DNA of 64,000 nucleotides from Bacteroidales bacterium (GTDB taxonomy: Bacteria > Bacteroidota > Bacteroidia > Bacteroidales > F082): the NCBI GenBank assembly GCA_028277395.1, contig JANQGJ010000071.1, positions 124,001 to 188,000 of the forward strand. The letters are read 5' to 3'. Positions within the stretch are counted from its first letter, which is position 1, and the number at the start of each line of letters is the position of its first letter. The translations under genes were made by a program, and so were the position numbers. This document shows, piece after piece, positions 36,701 to 45,993 of the stretch. Under the pieces are notes generated by a model. That model saw only the letters and a list, made by a program, of their open reading frames with translations. It did not search any database and was not told where the DNA came from.

Positions 36701-37306
36701 TTAGTATTCATTTCCTTCCGGTGCTTTAGGAGTAGCAGGAGTGGATCCAACTAATTCAGTGAGTATATAGCTGACCACCTGTAATCTTGCTTCTTCACTT
36801 AGCTGGGTATTGTAAGGGATCATTCCTTTTTCAATAACACCATTAGTTACGATTTTATATAAATCTTCAACACTGTTACCATGTATCCAATAGTTATCGG
36901 TCATATTTGGTCCAACGATACCACCTCCATCAACCAGGTGACATGCTGCACAGATTTTGATCCAGGTTTCTTTACCTGCTTCAATATCGGACTTGTCTGT
37001 TAATAAAACTATTTCAAAGGTACCGGTTGATTTTGTATTCGGATTTTCTTTCGCTGATTTGTCAATTACCAGCTGGTATTCGCGTTCCTGAATAAGATCA
37101 TCCGCCTGAAATACAAACAATCTGATCATATATACAATTGAAAAAACAATTGTCAGATAGAAGAGCCATTTCCACCAGGGAGGAAGGTCGTTATCAAGTT
37201 CCTTGATTCCGTCGTAGTTGTGATCTTTAATAAGACGGTCATTTGTCAGGGTGTCTATTTCGTATTCTTCGTTGTCGTGAGACTTATTTATATTATCTGT
37301 AGCCAT
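36701..37306 (-). CDS. ccoP: cbb3 oxidase subunit III, mono-heme CcoP
   Basis: 201 residues. The N-terminal CcoP motif (HNYDGIKELDNDLPPWWKW) leads into one transmembrane helix and then a single cytochrome c domain with one heme site, CAACHLVDGGG, and ligand Met in GMIPYNTQLS. Proteobacterial CcoP has two hemes; only one CXXCH is present here, and the protein is correspondingly short. It anchors electron entry to the oxidase. The gap from ccoQ is 11 bp, and a strong terminator follows. Confidence 0.93.
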   Translation of the reverse strand: MATDNINKSHDNEEYEIDTLTNDRLIKDHNYDGIKELDNDLPPWWKWLFYLTIVFSIVYMIRLFVFQADDLIQEREYQLVIDKSAKENPNTKSTGTFEIVLLTDKSDIEAGKETWIKICAACHLVDGGGIVGPNMTDNYWIHGNSVEDLYKIVTNGVIEKGMIPYNTQLSEEARLQVVSYILTELVGSTPATPKAPEGNEY

Positions 37307-37317
37307 AGTTATTCATT

Positions 37318-37518
37318 TTAGTTATGATGACTTTTTTCATCATGAAGGTCATTATTCTTATCCAGCGGCATTCTGCTAAATTCTTCTATTTCATTTTTAT
37401 CTGTTTTAAAAACCATAAAAGTTACAAGCAGGAAAAATGAAAAGAATATTAGTAATGAAATAATGGGATATATTTCAACACCTGCTATCTGTTCCAATTG
37501 ATTAATAACAATCTTCAT
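37318..37518 (-). CDS. ccoQ: CcoQ-like small cbb3 subunit
   Basis: 66 residues with one membrane helix (IISLLIFFSFFLLVTFMVF) followed by the typical DKNEIEEFSRMPLD segment, which matches the CcoQ (FixQ) family, and a His/Asp-rich tail. It is thought to stabilise the CcoP-containing complex. It lies between the CcoNO fusion and ccoP with short gaps. Confidence 0.85.
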   Translation of the reverse strand: MKIVINQLEQIAGVEIYPIISLLIFFSFFLLVTFMVFKTDKNEIEEFSRMPLDKNNDLHDEKSHHN

Positions 37519-37536
37519 AAATCAAAAATTATCAAA

Positions 37537-39657
37537 TTACTTATTATTATAAACATCAGTTCCTAATCGCTGTAAATAAGCAATAAGTGCAACAATCTCC
37601 TTATTGTCACCAACCTCAATTCCACTACTGCGTAATCCTTTTGCGATTTCAGCATATTGAGCTTTCAGGTCATCAACAGCTATATCTTCAAAACCTTCGG
37701 CGTACGGAACTCCCAGCGTTCTCATAGCTTTGATCTTATCAGGAGTAACAGAAAGGTCGATCTCGTTATCAGCTAACCATGGGTAGGCAGGCATGATTGA
37801 TTCGGGACTAACCTTTTGCGGGTTGATCATATGGTTAAAATGCCATGAATCAGGCTTATAATTCGGTAATGATTTAACTCCCGCTCTGGCGAGGTCAGGT
37901 CCTGTTCGTTTTGAACCAAACAAGAACGGATGATCATAAACTGTTTCACCTGCTTTTGTGTATTCACCATATCTTTCAGTTTCGTTTCTAAACGGTCGGA
38001 TCATTTGCGAGTGACACAGATAACATCCTTCAGCAATATAAACGTCTCTCCCTTCAAGTTCGAGTGGAGTATAGGGCTTCACGGCTGCTATTGTTGGTAT
38101 GTTGGATTTAACGAGATACATTGGAATAATCTCTACCAGTCCGCCTATCAGGATTGCAACAAGTGCAAATACAGTAAATTGCAATGGTCTTCCTTCAAGT
38201 CTTCTGTGGAAAGATTCTTTGGGTTTGGCAGGTGCTTTAGCTGCAGCTTCATCATTCTCATATCTAACAAAACTACCTTGAGCAGCAGTTTTCCACACGT
38301 TATAAATAAATAGAACAGCTCCAATTACATACAATGTTCCTCCGAAGGCACGAAGATAATACATAGGCAGAATCTGGGTTACTGTTTCAAGGAAATTTGG
38401 ATATGCAAGAAAACCTTCAGCGGTGAATTCTTTCCACATGAGAGCCTGAGTGAACCCGGCAAAATATAACGGGATTGAGAAAAACAGCATTCCCAGTGTA
38501 GCAATCCAGAAATGGGCATTTGCTAGTTTGGCAGAGTAAAGCTTCGTTTTGAATAATTTTGGTACAAGCCAGTAAATCATTCCGAAGTTCATCATTGAAT
38601 TCCATCCCAAAGTACCGATATGAACATGAGCAATGGTCCAGTCAGTGAAATGGCTCAACGCATTAACTGTTTTTAGCGATAACATCGGACCTTCAAATGT
38701 TGCCATACCATAGGCAGTTACACCAACAACAAACATTTTAAGTACAGGATCTTCTCTTACCTTATCCCAGGCACCTCTTAGTGTTAACAATCCGTTTATC
38801 ATACCTCCCCATGATGGAGCAATCAGCATAACTGAAAAAACTACTCCAAGTGCCTGTGCCCAATCAGGTAAAGCTGAGTAGAGCAGGTGGTGGGGACCAG
38901 CCCATATGTATAAAAATATGAGTGCCCAAAAGTGGATAATGGATAACTTATAGGAATAGATTGGCCTGTTTGCTGCCTTAGGTATAAAATAGTACATCAT
39001 TCCCAGTATAGGTGTTGTAAGGAAAAATGCAACAGCATTGTGTCCATACCACCATTGTACAAGTGCATCCTGAATACCAGCATAAATAGGATAACTGAGA
39101 GTAAGTGTTACAGGTAAGGCGAGGTTGTTTACAATATAAAGTACAGCGATTGTTACCCATGTAGCTATATAAAACCATATTGCTACATAAATATGCTTAA
39201 CACGCCTGTTTATGATTGTAATAAACATGTTAAGTCCAAAAACTACCCATATTACAACTACCAATACATCTATTGGCCATATTAATTCTGCATATTCTTT
39301 GGATTGTGTAAATCCGAAAGGATATGTAAGGGCTGCAAGCACTATTATAAGTTGCCATCCCCAAAAATGAATATTACCCAATGCTTTGCTGTACATAGGT
39401 GTTTTAAGCAATCTGGGCATAGAATAATAGATTGCAGCAAAAAAGCCGTTCCCAACAAATGCAAATATTGCAGCATTCGTATGTACCGGACGGATTCGGC
39501 TAAAAACTAACCATGATATTTCACCACTTAAATTAGGGAATATAAGTTCGAGTGCCAGTGTTAACCCAACCAGCATTCCAACAAGTCCCCAACCAACAGT
39601 GGCCCAAATAAAATAATTAGTTAGCTTGTTGTCGTAAGTAAATTTTTGTAACTCCAT
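37537..39657 (-). CDS. ccoN: cbb3 cytochrome c oxidase, fused subunits I and II (CcoNO)
   Basis: 706 residues. Residues 1 to about 470 are CcoN, the catalytic heme-copper subunit: WWYGHNAVAFFL with CuB His, IHFWALIFLYIWAGPHHLLY with His ligands, and DWTIAHVHIGTLGWNSM. After an Ala/Lys-rich linker (AAAKAPAKPKE) a CcoO domain follows with a membrane helix and the mono-heme site EGCYLCHSQMIRP. Separate ccoN and ccoO genes are usual in Proteobacteria; the fusion is known in Bacteroidota. The enzyme reduces O2 at low concentrations in the cytoplasmic membrane. It follows ccoS by 8 bp. Confidence 0.97.
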   Translation of the reverse strand: MELQKFTYDNKLTNYFIWATVGWGLVGMLVGLTLALELIFPNLSGEISWLVFSRIRPVHTNAAIFAFVGNGFFAAIYYSMPRLLKTPMYSKALGNIHFWGWQLIIVLAALTYPFGFTQSKEYAELIWPIDVLVVVIWVVFGLNMFITIINRRVKHIYVAIWFYIATWVTIAVLYIVNNLALPVTLTLSYPIYAGIQDALVQWWYGHNAVAFFLTTPILGMMYYFIPKAANRPIYSYKLSIIHFWALIFLYIWAGPHHLLYSALPDWAQALGVVFSVMLIAPSWGGMINGLLTLRGAWDKVREDPVLKMFVVGVTAYGMATFEGPMLSLKTVNALSHFTDWTIAHVHIGTLGWNSMMNFGMIYWLVPKLFKTKLYSAKLANAHFWIATLGMLFFSIPLYFAGFTQALMWKEFTAEGFLAYPNFLETVTQILPMYYLRAFGGTLYVIGAVLFIYNVWKTAAQGSFVRYENDEAAAKAPAKPKESFHRRLEGRPLQFTVFALVAILIGGLVEIIPMYLVKSNIPTIAAVKPYTPLELEGRDVYIAEGCYLCHSQMIRPFRNETERYGEYTKAGETVYDHPFLFGSKRTGPDLARAGVKSLPNYKPDSWHFNHMINPQKVSPESIMPAYPWLADNEIDLSVTPDKIKAMRTLGVPYAEGFEDIAVDDLKAQYAEIAKGLRSSGIEVGDNKEIVALIAYLQRLGTDVYNNK

Positions 39658-39665
39658 AAGCTTAG

Positions 39666-39896
39666 TTATTGGTTTGAAATTTTATCGTTTTTGTATTTGT
39701 TTTCAGGTATGTTGTTATCTGCTAACATATCACCATCATCATTATTAGCTGATTCTTTGTAGTCATCGAAAAGAATTCTGACGGAAGGGGAATACATATC
39801 CTCGTATTGACCTGATTTCACTGCCCATATAAAACCTATCAGGAAGAGGCTTGCAACTACGATCCCAACAATAACGAGTATTATTATTACCGACAT
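39666..39896 (-). CDS. ccoS: CcoS, cbb3 oxidase maturation protein
   Basis: 76 residues with an N-terminal helix (SVIIILVIVGIVVASLFLIG) and the conserved FIWAVKSGQYEDMYSPS segment that defines CcoS. It is needed for cofactor insertion into cbb3 oxidase. It starts the ccoS-ccoNO-ccoQ-ccoP run, with a candidate promoter just upstream. Confidence 0.92.
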   Translation of the reverse strand: MSVIIILVIVGIVVASLFLIGFIWAVKSGQYEDMYSPSVRILFDDYKESANNDDGDMLADNNIPENKYKNDKISNQ

Positions 39897-39930
39897 TTAA
39901 GTATTCAGGTGCTTAATTAATAAATTAGAT

Positions 39931-39960
39931 CAAAAATATAAATATTATCCTTACTACAAA
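39931..39960 (-). promoter_or_regulatory. Candidate promoter of the cbb3 structural operon
   Basis: On the minus strand: TTTG (39960-39957), an 18-bp spacer and TATTTTTG (39938-39931), a full consensus match about 35 bp before ccoS. The -33 TTTG is itself the end of a second TATATTTG (39964-39957). I saw no FNR-like TTGAT-N4-ATCAA site here. Confidence 0.6.
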
Positions 39961-39998
39961 TATAAAAATATTATTTAGATCGATTTAAAATAATTTGG

Positions 39999-42383
39999 CT
40001 AAAAGTCAGGAATTAATCTGCCAGCTAAATAGTTAATTGAGAAGGTCGCAAAAGCGACAACACTAACAGAACTTATGGGCATTAAAATAGCAGCAATTAT
40101 TGGTGAAAGGTTACCCTGAACTGCAAAATACAAACCAACGAAATTATAAAGAAATGAGATAATAAAGCTTATTATTACGATCAATATTGATGTATTTGTG
40201 AATCTTATAAATTCAGGTAATTGTTTAAATCTGGATGATTCAATAATTCCATCACAAGCAGGGGAGAAGCTGTAAATATCATCAGCTATTGTCAGTCCTA
40301 CATCACTTTCAATTAATGCACCGGCATCATTAAGCCCGTCACCAATCATCAAAACTTTTTCTCCTTTCTTTTTCCTTTCTTCAACAAACTTCATTTTGTC
40401 GGCAGGACTTTGATTAAACAACAAATTTGATTCAGAACCAAACAATGGTGACAGGTTTTTCTTTTCAGCCTGGTTATCACCTGAAAGAAGAAATAATTGA
40501 TACACTTTTTTTAATTTGTTTATAACAGACTTAAGACCCGGTCGGTAACTATTTTCTATTTTAAAGTAACCATGAACCTTGTCATCAATAAATACGTAAA
40601 CATTTGTACTTTCAGGATTCGGGTCATCTTTTCCGGTTACAAATTTACAAGAACCCATATTCACCCGTTTCCCGTTTACAACTCCACTGATTCCGAGCGA
40701 AGGAAATTCCCGGTAATTTTCTACAATAAAAGTATTCCTGTTTTTTATCGAATCCTTAACAGTTGCACTCAGCGGATGGCTTGAATTAGATGCAAGTGAC
40801 TTGACAATCGAAAGCTGTTCGTCATCAAGTTCCTTTCCTATAAACTGTGCTTTCATTGTACTGTTTATTGTAATCGTACCGGTTTTGTCAAATATTATTG
40901 AATTTATACCACGAAGGTTCTCAATAACATCAGTATTCTTAATGTAGAATCCTTTCCGTCCAAATTGCCTCATTGTACTTCCAAATGTAAAAGGTACGGT
41001 TAATGCGAGCGCACAAGGACAGGCAATTATAAGAACCGAAGTGAATGCAAACAATGCCAGTTTGGGATCGTTAAACATCCAGTAAACGGCAGACACTAAT
41101 GCAATAAGCAGTATTATTACTGTAAAATATTCACTAACTTTATTAATTAAGGTGTTTAATTGAACTTTGTTGTCCTTTTTGTTCTCCTGATTCCATAACT
41201 GAGTAAGATAACTCTGTTCAACTTCTTTTACTACCTCAATTTCAATTGAGCTTCCCATTTGTCTTCCACCGGCAAATATATTGTCTCCGGATTTTTTGGT
41301 TACCGGGATTGATTCACCTGTTACAAATGAATAATCAATGTTTGCTTCACCTGTTATTAATATTGAATCTGCAGGAATGATTTCCTGGTTACGGATCAGA
41401 ATTCTGTCAGGTACCCTTAGTTCACTTAATGGAACAGTTTCTTCTTTTCCATCGTTTATTTTTGTTACTGCAACCGGAAAATAGGATTTATAGTCCCTTT
41501 CAAACGAAAGTGCACTGTAAGTTTTACCCTGATACCATTTTCCAATCAACAGGAAAAATATTAATCCTATTAGTGAATCCATATAGCCGATACCATCTCC
41601 GGTAATTACTTCATATGAACTTTGTATAAAAAGAGTAATAATACCAAGGGTAATTGGAACATCAATGTTTATCATTTTATGTTTTAACCCTTTAAATGCG
41701 CTTAGGTAATAGTCTTTAGCACAATATATAACCACGGGTAAAGCCAGAATAAAACTCATTATTCCGAAAAATCTTGTAAACATACTGCTTAGCTCGTCTC
41801 CTCCGGGTAAATATTCCGGGAAATTGTAAAGCATAACATTCATGAAACTAAATCCAGAGATGCCTATTTTGAGAAGTAAACTTTTTTCACTTTTGCCTGA
41901 TTCTTTTTTCTCAAGATGGTCAAGTGTTATTTCAGGGATATAATGTATTGAAACAAGAAGTTCTACAACCTGACGTAGTGTAACAATATTGTCATTAAAG
42001 GTTATGTTTACTGTCTTTTTTGGAAAATTAACAGATGATGCTATAATTCCCTTATGCATTATATAAAGGTTCTCAAGGAGCCATATACAGGATGCACAAT
42101 GTATAGATGGTATAAAAAGGGTTACTTTACTTATTCCACCATCAGAAAAATCAAGTAGCTGATCCTGAATTTCTTTGTTGTCGATATATGAGTATTTATT
42201 GCCAACATCTGCCTGTTCCACTTTTATACCGGACATTGGCTGTATGTCGTAATATTTTTGAAGCTTATTCTCATTTAATATCTGATATACTGTTGAGCAT
42301 CCATTACAACAAAATGGTTTGTCTTCCCACATTACCGGATGTTTTCCGCAATCTTCACCACAATGTACACAAGACATTCCCAT
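39999..42383 (-). CDS. ccoI: Copper-exporting P-type ATPase of the CcoI/FixI type
   Basis: 794 residues. An N-terminal Cys-rich zinc-ribbon-like segment (MSCVHCGEDCGKHP, then CCNGCSTVYQ) precedes a heavy-metal-associated domain (IPSIHCASCIWLLENL). The copper-transport motif in the membrane is ACPCALALTVPF, the phosphorylation site is IFDKTGTITINS, and the hinge is MIGDGLNDAGAL. CcoI pumps Cu+ outward for cbb3 oxidase maturation. The gene is 27 bp after the DUF3365 lipoprotein and probably shares its promoter. Confidence 0.96.
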   Translation of the reverse strand: MGMSCVHCGEDCGKHPVMWEDKPFCCNGCSTVYQILNENKLQKYYDIQPMSGIKVEQADVGNKYSYIDNKEIQDQLLDFSDGGISKVTLFIPSIHCASCIWLLENLYIMHKGIIASSVNFPKKTVNITFNDNIVTLRQVVELLVSIHYIPEITLDHLEKKESGKSEKSLLLKIGISGFSFMNVMLYNFPEYLPGGDELSSMFTRFFGIMSFILALPVVIYCAKDYYLSAFKGLKHKMINIDVPITLGIITLFIQSSYEVITGDGIGYMDSLIGLIFFLLIGKWYQGKTYSALSFERDYKSYFPVAVTKINDGKEETVPLSELRVPDRILIRNQEIIPADSILITGEANIDYSFVTGESIPVTKKSGDNIFAGGRQMGSSIEIEVVKEVEQSYLTQLWNQENKKDNKVQLNTLINKVSEYFTVIILLIALVSAVYWMFNDPKLALFAFTSVLIIACPCALALTVPFTFGSTMRQFGRKGFYIKNTDVIENLRGINSIIFDKTGTITINSTMKAQFIGKELDDEQLSIVKSLASNSSHPLSATVKDSIKNRNTFIVENYREFPSLGISGVVNGKRVNMGSCKFVTGKDDPNPESTNVYVFIDDKVHGYFKIENSYRPGLKSVINKLKKVYQLFLLSGDNQAEKKNLSPLFGSESNLLFNQSPADKMKFVEERKKKGEKVLMIGDGLNDAGALIESDVGLTIADDIYSFSPACDGIIESSRFKQLPEFIRFTNTSILIVIISFIISFLYNFVGLYFAVQGNLSPIIAAILMPISSVSVVAFATFSINYLAGRLIPDF

Positions 42384-42410
42384 TTTTCTTAATATATTAA
42401 AGGATTGTAC

Positions 42411-43076
42411 TTACTGTCTGCTTGTTGCAACATTTATTCCCTCAAATGTAATGGCCCACATACCTCTTGGATGCCCGGCTTTAAAATTAATCGCTTTATC
42501 AGCAGGGTATTTTTCCCTAATGGTTTCAGCAATATCAAAAGTCATTGTTTCTCCCGGTGTTCCATGACATGATAAGCACATACTATTAGTTATAATGGGT
42601 TTATAATAAACAGGATTGCCATTTTGATTAATGGCAAGTTTTGCTTTAAGCGGCGCCCCTGATAAATACTCCATTATATACTGCTTAAATATCTTGGATT
42701 CAATGTCATCGGTAGCATTTTGCGGATTTCGGTATTTTTTAGCTATCCTTCTGATGCTTACCTGTTCCGAATCTGATACTGAATCGGTTATACTTAAGGC
42801 TTTTTCATTACAAAAATCAATGGCATACTCATGGCCTCCTTCAGTAATAGCACTGTTTAATGCTTTACCGAGTGTTACCTGTGTAACTTTTGCAATCTTC
42901 GCTCCCTTATCTTTCAGGGCTTTAAATTGTTCATCGTTTTGATGAATATATGCAACTTTTACATCCTTGTCTTTAGATTTTCCCTTGTCATTATTTATAT
43001 CTTTCGATCCGTTAGGTAAACATCCGCTAACAATAATTATTAATGGAATTACTAACGTCGCCATATAATTCTTCAT
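42411..43076 (-). CDS. DUF3365 (Tll0287-like) heme-binding lipoprotein
   Basis: 221 residues with a lipobox (IIIVSGC, Cys19), so it is anchored outside the cytoplasmic membrane. A basic spacer leads into DUF3365, whose heme site is SMCLSCHGTPG near the C-terminus, followed by FKAGHPRGMWAITFEG, the usual family ending. Members bind one c-type heme and have been proposed as sensors or electron-transfer factors. It stands first in a two-gene unit with ccoI, so a role in redox or copper status of the cbb3 oxidase is an inference. Confidence 0.85.
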   Translation of the reverse strand: MKNYMATLVIPLIIIVSGCLPNGSKDINNDKGKSKDKDVKVAYIHQNDEQFKALKDKGAKIAKVTQVTLGKALNSAITEGGHEYAIDFCNEKALSITDSVSDSEQVSIRRIAKKYRNPQNATDDIESKIFKQYIMEYLSGAPLKAKLAINQNGNPVYYKPIITNSMCLSCHGTPGETMTFDIAETIREKYPADKAINFKAGHPRGMWAITFEGINVATSRQ

Positions 43077-43097
43077 TTCTGCATTTTTTTATTTTAA

Positions 43098-43126
43098 CAA
43101 AAGTACAAATCATCGTGAATAGTCAA
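43098..43126 (-). promoter_or_regulatory. Candidate promoter of the DUF3365-ccoI unit
   Basis: On the minus strand: TTG (43126-43124), an 18-bp spacer and TACTTTTG (43105-43098), with a leader of about 20 nt. Confidence 0.55.
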
Positions 43127-43176
43127 CTATTAATGTTACCAAATAAAAGACAACAGAAGTAGTTTTCGAATTAAAC

Positions 43177-43626
43177 TTACTGTTCAATAATTTCAATCAC
43201 CTCACCTGTAAATCTTAAATCCACACCGGCTAACGGATGATTGAAGTTCATTGTAACTGCTTTATCCATAACATGTGTAATAAGTCCCAGATGTTTATTG
43301 CCCTGGTTATCAGTCATAGGTATTTGGTTGCCGGACTGTAACATTTCATGATCAACCTGTCCATCAACTTCAAAAGTATCGATGGGAATATCAAAAATTG
43401 CATAAGGATCAACAGGACCGTAAGCATCTTCGGAGGATATCACGAAATCAAATCTATCACCCTCACCCAACCCGATGATATTTTCTTCAAATTTTGGAAG
43501 AAGTTCTCCAATTCCAAATTTGAATTTCATAATCCTATCAGTAGGAGTTTTTTCAAGTATCTCTCCATTTTTAGCACTGGTAAGAACATAGGAAATTCCG
43601 GCAATACTGTCTGATTTGATCAACAT
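43177..43626 (-). CDS. SlyD-type FKBP peptidyl-prolyl isomerase
   Basis: 149 residues with an FKBP half (VLTSAKNGEILEKTP, LPKFEENIIGLGEGD) and the inserted flap domain that marks SlyD (VDGQVDHEMLQSGNQIP to HVMDKAVTMNFNHPLAG). It catalyses prolyl cis-trans isomerisation and acts as a chaperone in the cytoplasm; no signal peptide. The His-rich nickel tail of some SlyD proteins is absent. It follows aconitase by 19 bp and is probably co-transcribed. Confidence 0.93.
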   Translation of the reverse strand: MLIKSDSIAGISYVLTSAKNGEILEKTPTDRIMKFKFGIGELLPKFEENIIGLGEGDRFDFVISSEDAYGPVDPYAIFDIPIDTFEVDGQVDHEMLQSGNQIPMTDNQGNKHLGLITHVMDKAVTMNFNHPLAGVDLRFTGEVIEIIEQ

Positions 43627-43645
43627 ATAAATCGGTTAAACAGTG

Positions 43646-45910
43646 TTATTTATTACGCTTTTTGATCAGGTTAAGAGCACTTCCGGCTCTGAACCATTCA
43701 ATTTGGTTTGAATTATATGTATGATTAGCCTTAATTTCATCAGTGGTGCCATCGCTGTGTCTGAGGACAACGGTCAGCTGTTTTCCGGGAGCAAAATCTG
43801 TTAATCCGATTATATCAAAAGAATCATCTTCTCTGACTTTGTCATAATCATTTTTGTTATTGAAAGTAAGAGCAAGTACTCCCTGTTTTTTAAGATTGGT
43901 TTCATGAATTCTGGCAAATGACCTTACCATAACTACTTTCACACCCATAAACCTGGGTTCCATTGCGGCGTGTTCTCTTGATGAACCTTCGCCGTAATTT
44001 TCATCACCAATTACAATGGTTCCAATACCGGCGTCGCGCATTCCTGCTGCTGCATCCGGAACAGGTTCATACTTACCTGTGACCTGATTTTTCACATCAT
44101 TGGTTTTGTCGTTAAAATAATTTACAGCACCAATTAACAGGTTTTGAGAAATATTCTCAAGATGACCCCTGAATCTTAACCATGGCCCGGCCATCGAAAT
44201 ATGATCCGTGGTACACTTACCCTTTGCTTTTATCAGTAACTTAAGGTCAGTAAAGTCATTTCCATCCCAAGCCTTAAACGGGGTTAACAATTGTAATCGT
44301 TTTGATTCTGGGTTAACAATTACTTCAACCTCACTTCCGTCATCAGCCGGTTTCTGATATCCAGGATCTTCTACTTCAAATCCCAAAGAAGGGTAAACAA
44401 CACCTGATGGCTCATCAAGCTTTACTAGGTCACCATCCTCATTTTGTACCTTATCTGTAAGTGGGTTGAAGTCAAGTTTACCTGCGATTGCATAGGCCAT
44501 AACCATGTCAGGTGAGCTTACAAATGCATGGGTATTGGGATTACCGTCATTTCTCTTGGCAAAATTCCTGTTGAAAGATGTTATTATCGAGTTTTTACGT
44601 TGATCAGCAACATCCTCACGATCCCACTGACCAATACATTGTCCACATGCATTAGCGAGAACAGTAGCTCCCAGTTTCTCAAATTCTTCTATTAATCCAT
44701 CACGTTCAATCGTATATCTAACAAGTTCGGATCCTGGAGTGATAAATAGTTTTGATTTTACCCTGATATTATTTGCTAGTGCCTGACGGGCAATTGAAGC
44801 AGCCCTTGTAATATCTTCATATGAAGAATTGGTACATGATCCAATTAGTCCGGCATCCAGCTTCAGCGGCCAGTTATTCTGTCTGGCTGTTTCAGCCATA
44901 TTAGATACACTGGTTCTGAGGTCAGGTGTAAAAGGTCCATTCAGAGCAGGTTCAAGTTCATTTAAATTAATTTCAATTACCTGATCAAAATACAACTCAG
45001 GACTATCATAAACTTCAATGTCGCCGGTTAGATATTCAGAAATGGAATTTGCAAGTTCAGCAACATCACTTCTATCTGTCTGAATAAGGTATTCAGCGGT
45101 TTTATCATCATAACCAAAAGTTGATGTTGTTGCACCTATCTCAGCACCCATATTGCAAATTGTGGCCCTGCCGGTTGCACTCAGGCTTTTTGCTCCATCA
45201 CCAAAATATTCAACAATTGAACCGGTTCCACCCTTAACAGTTAATATATCTGCCACTTTAAGAATTACATCTTTGGGAGATGTCCAACCACTAAGTCTGC
45301 CTGTAAGCTTCACACCTATTATTTTTGGAAATTTCAGTTCCCATGGCATATCAGCCATAACATCAACTGCATCTGCGCCACCAACCCCAACAGCTACCAT
45401 TCCCAGACCACCGGCGTTTGGTGTATGTGAATCAGTTCCAATCATCATACCACCGGGAAAAGCATAATTTTCAAGAACTACCTGGTGTATAATACCAGCT
45501 CCGGGTTTCCAGAAACCAATACCATATTTATTTGATACAGATGAAAGAAAGTCATAAACTTCCTGATTTGTATAATTTGCTTTTTCAAGGTCTTTATCAG
45601 CACCATCTTTCGCCAGGATAAGGTGGTCGCAATGTACACTTGAAGGAACGGCAGTATTATTCTTACCTGCCTGCATGAACTGAAGCAACGCCATTTGGGC
45701 TGTTGCATCCTGCATAGCTACACGATCAGGACGGAAATCAACATAATCAACACCTCTTTCAAAGATATGAGTTGGATCACCTGAATCAAGGTGAGTATAA
45801 AGAATTTTCTCGGTAAGTGTAAGTGGTTTATTTAAAAGTTTACGGGCAGCAATAACCCTAGCAGGAAACTTTTTGTAAAGTTCCCTTATCATTTCCAAAT
45901 CGAAAGCCAT
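43646..45910 (-). CDS. acn: Aconitate hydratase
   Basis: 754 residues, similar in size to the mitochondrial-type enzyme rather than the 890-residue AcnA. Interconverts citrate and isocitrate in the TCA cycle. 4Fe-4S ligands are Cys in [12 protein letters not shown] and in [10 protein letters not shown]. The swivel domain contains [19 protein letters not shown]. The [17 protein letters not shown] motif is intact. It lies between nusB (83 bp upstream) and the SlyD gene. Confidence 0.97.
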   Translation of the reverse strand: MAFDLEMIRELYKKFPARVIAARKLLNKPLTLTEKILYTHLDSGDPTHIFERGVDYVDFRPDRVAMQDATAQMALLQFMQAGKNNTAVPSSVHCDHLILAKDGADKDLEKANYTNQEVYDFLSSVSNKYGIGFWKPGAGIIHQVVLENYAFPGGMMIGTDSHTPNAGGLGMVAVGVGGADAVDVMADMPWELKFPKIIGVKLTGRLSGWTSPKDVILKVADILTVKGGTGSIVEYFGDGAKSLSATGRATICNMGAEIGATTSTFGYDDKTAEYLIQTDRSDVAELANSISEYLTGDIEVYDSPELYFDQVIEINLNELEPALNGPFTPDLRTSVSNMAETARQNNWPLKLDAGLIGSCTNSSYEDITRAASIARQALANNIRVKSKLFITPGSELVRYTIERDGLIEEFEKLGATVLANACGQCIGQWDREDVADQRKNSIITSFNRNFAKRNDGNPNTHAFVSSPDMVMAYAIAGKLDFNPLTDKVQNEDGDLVKLDEPSGVVYPSLGFEVEDPGYQKPADDGSEVEVIVNPESKRLQLLTPFKAWDGNDFTDLKLLIKAKGKCTTDHISMAGPWLRFRGHLENISQNLLIGAVNYFNDKTNDVKNQVTGKYEPVPDAAAGMRDAGIGTIVIGDENYGEGSSREHAAMEPRFMGVKVVMVRSFARIHETNLKKQGVLALTFNNKNDYDKVREDDSFDIIGLTDFAPGKQLTVVLRHSDGTTDEIKANHTYNSNQIEWFRAGSALNLIKKRNK

Positions 45911-45993
45911 ATTAAAGTAATTTTAGAGTAAAAATAATTTTCGTAACCTCAAGTTTTGAGTGGTGCAAAAATAATAAAAACTCAAAAAAATAA

